Shown: positions 14,157-17,142 of the stretch, piece by piece
Layout: every line of letters begins with the position of its first letter
Numbering within the stretch: position 1 is the first letter of the stretch
Source of the DNA: JAEUPI01 sp035764445
GTDB taxonomy: Bacteria > Pseudomonadota > Gammaproteobacteria > Burkholderiales > Burkholderiaceae_C
Assembly: GCA_035764445.1 (NCBI GenBank)
Contig: DASTZF010000252.1
Location: 1 to 17,142, forward strand
Reading direction: 5' to 3'
Length of the DNA: 17,142 bases
Notes under the pieces: model-generated
What the model was told of the DNA's origin: nothing
What the model saw: only the letters and a program-made list of their open reading frames with translations
Database searches by the model: none
Made by a program: the position numbers and the translations under genes

Positions 14157-15164
14157 ATGGAATCGCACACTCAGCATACGCGCCGCCGATTCATCCGTTC
14201 GGTCGGGAGTCTCGGCGCGTTGTTCGTCCTCGATGCGCCGCGTGTGGCGGCCGCACAGACGCAGATCGAGCAGCTTCGCATCCTGTGCGGCTTCGCCGCT
14301 GGCGGCATTCCTGATTCGGTAGCACGCCGGATCGGCGATCAGCTGGCCGGTGGACTTGCTCGAAGCGTGATTGTCGAGAACCACGCCGGCGCGGCCGGAC
14401 AGATCGCCGTCAGCGTACTCAGGCTCGCCCCTGCAGATGGGTCGACCATGCTGCTGGCGCCAGGTGCGGTGGCCACGATCTATCCGTATGTCTACAAGAT
14501 GCTGGCGTATGACCCGCTCAAGGACCTGCAGCCGGTGTCGCTTGCGGCCGAGGCTTCGCTTGCGCTGGCAGTTGGCCCGGCGGTACCCGAGTCGGTGCGC
14601 ACCGTCGGTGAATTCCTCGGGTGGTGCCGCGCGAACCCGAAGCTCGCCAACTTCGGCTCGCCAGGAACCGGGACGCCGCCGCATCTGCTGGGTGCGCTGC
14701 TCGTGAACAACTCCGGCGTGGCCTTGCTGCACGTCCCCTACAACGGCGGAGCGTCGGCGGTGATCGCTCTGCTGGGCGGACAGATCGCCAGCCTGATCCT
14801 GCCCGAAGGCTTGCTGCGGCAACATCACGCGGCGCGCAAGCTGAGGGTACTGGCCACGTCGGGGAAGCAGCGCAGCAGCTTTCTTCCCCACATTGCAACG
14901 TTCCTTGAACAGGGTTTTCGTGACATGGCGATGCTCGACTGGTTCGCGTTCTTCATGCCCGCTCGCTCGCCTGCACCATCGGTGAACAGCGCCGCTGAAG
15001 CCATCCGCACCGCGATCGCGCAGCCTGAACTGGCCGCCGCCTTCGCAGAGTTGGGGTTGATGCCGGTCGCCAGCAGCCCGGCCGAGCTTGCCGCCCGCAT
15101 TGCGGCCGAGCAGCGTTACTGGGCGCCCTTGATACGGTCGGCCGGCATCACGGTCGAGTCATAA
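14157..15164 (+). CDS. TTT (Bug) family substrate-binding receptor
   Basis: 335 aa from ATG 14157, with GAAGGAG about 8 nt upstream. The N-terminus TRRRFIRSVGSLGALFVL is a twin-arginine-type signal (residues 8-25), with cleavage likely near AAAQ. The mature protein has the Bug fold: LRILCGFAAGGIPDSVARRI (residues about 38-57, the family's phosphate-like-loop region), VIVENHAGAAGQIAVSVLRL (the N-x-x-G-A-x-G signature, 75-94), YDPLKDLQPVSLAA, and LHVPYNGGASAVIALLGGQI. These receptors bind carboxylates in the periplasm; many are orphans without TctA/TctB membrane partners, and none is present here. It is divergent from a LysR regulator and 72 nt upstream of an O-methyltransferase in the same direction. 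The ligand cannot be predicted. Confidence 0.92.
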   Translation: MESHTQHTRRRFIRSVGSLGALFVLDAPRVAAAQTQIEQLRILCGFAAGGIPDSVARRIGDQLAGGLARSVIVENHAGAAGQIAVSVLRLAPADGSTMLLAPGAVATIYPYVYKMLAYDPLKDLQPVSLAAEASLALAVGPAVPESVRTVGEFLGWCRANPKLANFGSPGTGTPPHLLGALLVNNSGVALLHVPYNGGASAVIALLGGQIASLILPEGLLRQHHAARKLRVLATSGKQRSSFLPHIATFLEQGFRDMAMLDWFAFFMPARSPAPSVNSAAEAIRTAIAQPELAAAFAELGLMPVASSPAELAARIAAEQRYWAPLIRSAGITVES

Positions 15165-15236
15165 GGGGATTTGACGAACGCTCGGCAGCTGTTGCTCTGC
15201 AACAGAACACGTCCACCCAACACGCGGGTCATTCCT

Positions 15237-15902
15237 ATGTCTCGTCCTCGCCACATTCTGAATCTCGACGACACGCTCAGGGCTTACCTGCTCGAGCAAT
15301 CTCTGCGCGAACACGCGGCGCAGATTGCGTTGCGAGCGGTGACGAACACGCATCCGCAGAGTTTCATGCAGATCTCGCCGGAGCAGGGCCAGTTCATGGC
15401 GTTGCTTGTGCGGTTGATCGGTGCGCGCCGCGCCATCGAGGTCGGTGTCTTCACGGGCTACAGCGCCCTGACCGTGGCCCTCGCGATGCCGGATGATGCG
15501 TATCTCCTGGCCTGTGACCTCAGCGATGAATACACGCGTATCGCGCGGACTCATTGGGCAGCAGCGGGGGTGGCCCACAAGATCGACCTCCAACTGGCGC
15601 CAGCGCTTGTGACCCTGGACGCCCGACTCGCAGCGGGTGAGGCGGGACGGTACGACTTTGCCTTCATCGATGCAGACAAGACCGGCTACGACGTCTACTA
15701 CGAACGCTGTCTGAAGCTCCTGCGCCAAGGGGGCTTGATCGCCATCGACAACGTGCTGTGGAACGGCAGTGTTGCCCGCCCGGCCGCAGATGCCGATACC
15801 GCCGCGCTCCAGGCGCTCAACAGCAAGTTGCATCGCGACGAGCGCATCGACCTCTCGCTCTTGGCCGTCGGCGACGGCCTCACGCTGGCGCGCAAACGCT
15901 GA
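15237..15902 (+). CDS. Class I SAM-dependent O-methyltransferase (CCoAOMT-like)
   Basis: 221 aa from ATG 15237, the usual family length. A TTG at 15171 in the same frame is an unlikely start because AAGGGG sits only 2 nt before it. Motif I for S-adenosylmethionine is EVGVFTGYSALTVALAM (68-84); acidic residue Asp94 (ACDLSDEY) should hold the ribose; FIDADKTGYDVYYE (143-156) and AIDNVLWNGSVARP (169-182) carry the divalent-metal Asp145, Asp171 and Asn172 of the caffeoyl-CoA/catechol type. It is cytoplasmic and methylates an o-diphenol-like hydroxyl in known relatives; the substrate here is unknown. It lies downstream of the TTT receptor and may share its LysR-controlled promoter. Confidence 0.9.
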   Translation: MSRPRHILNLDDTLRAYLLEQSLREHAAQIALRAVTNTHPQSFMQISPEQGQFMALLVRLIGARRAIEVGVFTGYSALTVALAMPDDAYLLACDLSDEYTRIARTHWAAAGVAHKIDLQLAPALVTLDARLAAGEAGRYDFAFIDADKTGYDVYYERCLKLLRQGGLIAIDNVLWNGSVARPAADADTAALQALNSKLHRDERIDLSLLAVGDGLTLARKR

Positions 15903-16185
15903 TCGCGATGACCACCTCAGAGAAGGCTATTCGCCGAGAGCACCGTTGACCGACCGCTCTTTGCTGGCCCAGGCGGGCTACCGCTGCTGGGGCCATTCAT
16001 CGAATTCTCTGAAGGGCCGCTTCTCTTGGGCACGACAGGCGGCTATGGGTCGTTAGGAGACGGTCCCTTAGGACTTCTCTGGTCGAAAGCGGTCCTTGAG
16101 GCTGAACACCTCGTATGAGTCGATAGGGTCTCGTCTCCAGCGTCTGCAATCGCTAGAGGGGACCATTCTGATCTGCGGCTTGACC
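15903..16185. other. Degenerate non-coding stretch
   Basis: No plausible gene. TGAAGGGCCGCTTCTC (16010-16025) resembles TGAAGGCCCGTTTCTC at 3490-3505, and TTGACCGACCGCTCTTTGC (15947-15965) resembles AGTGACCGCTCTCCGC near 12029. These look like scattered copies of a degenerate intergenic sequence. Confidence 0.4.
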
Positions 16186-16443
16186 TCAGAACTTGGTGTC
16201 GTTCCGCGCGACTTCGACGGTCGATAGCAGCGCGCGGGACTCCCTGCGCATGCTCTCGACGAGGGCCTCAAGGCGATCCGTAGGTTCGTTGAGCACTTTC
16301 AACTCCTCCACTAGGTGGATGAGTCGTCGATGCTGGGTGTGCAGGCCAATGAGCCTTCCCAGTGGATCTGGGTGAACTACACGGTGCTGTACTGCGTTGG
16401 TCACTGCTGAGAATCCGATGCGTGTAAAGCTGGATTCTTTCAC
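16186..16443 (-). CDS. Hypothetical small protein, uncertain
   Basis: 85 aa from a GTG at 16443. The C-terminal half has helical, amphipathic composition (HLVEELKVLNEPTDRLEALV, ESMRRESRALLSTVEVARND). The N-terminal half (ESSFTRIGFSAVTNAVQHR) is unremarkable. There is no visible Shine-Dalgarno and the frame is open slightly further upstream without another start, so it could be a 5'-truncated fragment. Surrounding DNA is degenerate and less GC-rich than most of the window. I do not recognise a family. Confidence 0.3.
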   Translation of the reverse strand: MKESSFTRIGFSAVTNAVQHRVVHPDPLGRLIGLHTQHRRLIHLVEELKVLNEPTDRLEALVESMRRESRALLSTVEVARNDTKF

Positions 16444-16808
16444 GCAGTAGGGCGTATCGGCCCCTTGCGGAGAGTAGTAGGTAGAGGTCTCAATCAGGAC
16501 ACCTTACAGCCCCCGAATGAGCCTCACCAAAGGTTCGCATGTCGCCTGCTGTACCCCAATGTCAGTCATCACGCCGTCAAGCGACGTTGCCCAACGCCTG
16601 CGGGTGAGTCCAAGCATCGCCTCAGGCACGACTCAGTGTTCGGGCCGATGTCAGCGTGATGCCCGCGACGACTAGCTCGGTTAGTTCGCAGACCCCTTCG
16701 GTATTCGCCACTGCATTCAACAGCTTTCAACAGACTGCACGACAACTGCGTCTACCTTGGCTGCGTACGGTGCACAGCACGTTCCTTAAGCGCCACACCA
16801 CGCCGACC
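16444..16808. other. Non-coding stretch, no gene recognised
   Basis: No frame gives a recognisable protein. It contains a partly attC-like fold at about 16585-16650 (GCCCAAC facing GTTCGGGC, and TGAGTC facing GACTCA) with unequal spacers, and TTTCAACAGA (16725-16734), which is inverted relative to TCTGTTGAAA at 17099-17108. Confidence 0.4.
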
Positions 16809-17027
16809 GTGAGCAAGCCCTTTCCCACACTACCCCCGCACCCTGAACGGGTTTGCTGGGGATGCGACCAATACTGCGCCAGAGACAGGATGCGTTGCGG
16901 CAACGGCTCTGAGCGGACCCAACATCCGGTCGAACTGTTCGGTGAGGATTGGCTCGCCTTCGGGCTCAGCAACCCGCCACCCGCCAACCCGCGACCCGTC
17001 ACATATACGAGCGCGCGGTCAAGCTGA
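16809..17027 (+). CDS. DUF3079 domain small Cys-rich protein
   Basis: 72 aa from GTG 16809, the only reasonable start, giving MSKPFPTLPPHPERVCWGCD. The body HPERVCWGCDQYCARD, MRCGNGSERTQHPVELFGED matches DUF3079 almost throughout (recalled consensus HPER-CWGCD-YC, CGNGS-RTQHP-ELFGDDW). Cys16, Cys19, Cys23 and Cys30 could bind a metal; function is unknown. After residue 52 the sequence turns into a Pro/Asn-rich tail encoded by a heptanucleotide repeat, and the reading frame ends inside a transposase remnant. The original C-terminus may therefore have been replaced. No good Shine-Dalgarno was seen. Confidence 0.7.
   Translation: MSKPFPTLPPHPERVCWGCDQYCARDRMRCGNGSERTQHPVELFGEDWLAFGLSNPPPANPRPVTYTSARSS
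16972..17000. repeat. Tandem heptamer repeat ACCCGSC
   Basis: Four units: ACCCGCC, ACCCGCC, one extra A, ACCCGCG, ACCCGTC. It lies at the boundary between the DUF3079 similarity and the transposase scrap and encodes the Pro-rich tail of the DUF3079 protein. Confidence 0.65.
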
Positions 17028-17062
17028 TGCGCCTGAATGGCGTGGGCAAGACCATCGCCACT
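17009..17062 (+). mobile_element. Scrap of IS110-family transposase
   Basis: The plus frame reads ERAVKLMRLNGVGKTIAT, the start of the C-terminal helix-hairpin-helix-like domain of IS110/IS116/IS902 transposases (pattern LxxLxGVGxxTAxALxA, recalled). Similarity stops at RRSLRRG and the rest of the element is missing in both directions. The sequence just after it, ending with AATTCTGTTGAAAAACTC near 17095-17112, resembles insertion-sequence termini. Confidence 0.4.
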
Positions 17063-17142
17063 CGCCGGAGCCTGCGCAGAGGTCCGCTAACGGCCAATTC
17101 TGTTGAAAAACTCCCCTGGCCGACGCTGATGCTCTAAGCTGA

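Noticed and set aside
16585..16650. Second possible attC site (GCCCAAC ... GTTCGGGC with inner TGAGTC/GACTCA)
   Set aside because: The right core is not GTTRRRY because of an extra C, and spacer lengths are very unequal (9 versus 2 nt); no cassette gene is adjacent.
16465..16659. 64-codon plus-strand open frame
   Set aside because: No recognisable family or ribosome binding site; sits in degenerate DNA.

Overview
The window reads as GC-rich chromosomal DNA from a betaproteobacterium, most likely order Burkholderiales. The family content points that way: a TTT (Bug) tripartite-tricarboxylate receptor beside a LysR regulator, a phasin-like protein, DUF3606, DUF3079, DUF302 and DUF1622 proteins, a coiled-coil/HTH regulator, and a short stand-alone tyrosine recombinase of a type I recall from these bacteria. 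No rRNA, tRNA, CRISPR array or phage module was seen. All calls come from reading the sequence and recalling families; no search was run.

Layout. 1-2234 (+): exported cupin, a remnant of an MFS transporter N-terminus lying inside a long hairpin, a DUF1622 membrane protein, an exported DUF302 protein and a phasin-like protein. 2228-3062 (-): a scar containing one convincing integron attC site between a small membrane-protein gene without a normal start and an ORF that joins a VOC (glyoxalase) N-terminal half to a piece of a MOSC domain. 3047-3478 (+): a C-terminal fragment of a cyclase/ATPase/TPR protein. It lies tail-to-tail with a full-length paralogue at 3647-6982 (-), which has a zinc ribbon, class III cyclase-like domain, AAA-type ATPase and TPR-like region.

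7191-8233: a decayed cluster. A LysR C-terminal remnant (-) abuts the second half of a carboxymuconolactone decarboxylase-like gene (+), followed 2 nt later by an alpha/beta-hydrolase with two compensating frameshifts and no C-terminal half. 8331-9772: divergent DUF3606 and coiled-coil HTH genes, then a glyoxalase-like protein. 9773-10377: non-coding, with several dyads. 10378-11949: a large lipoprotein with beta-propeller-like repeats. 12201-12823: a tyrosine recombinase broken by a frameshift and by Tyr-to-Cys at the catalytic position. 12996-15902: a LysR regulator divergent from a Tat-type TTT receptor and an O-methyltransferase, with a good LysR-type dyad between them. 15903-17142: mostly degenerate DNA with a possible small ORF, a DUF3079 gene and a scrap of IS110-type transposase.

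The dominant theme is a patchwork of intact housekeeping or accessory genes and gene debris: truncations, in-frame chimeras, frameshifts and imperfect repeats. I do not see a convincing new multi-gene system. The most informative signals are the orphan attC with its chimeric neighbour, the LysR/CMD deletion junction, and the cyclase-ATPase gene flanked by imperfect direct repeats next to a paralogous remnant.
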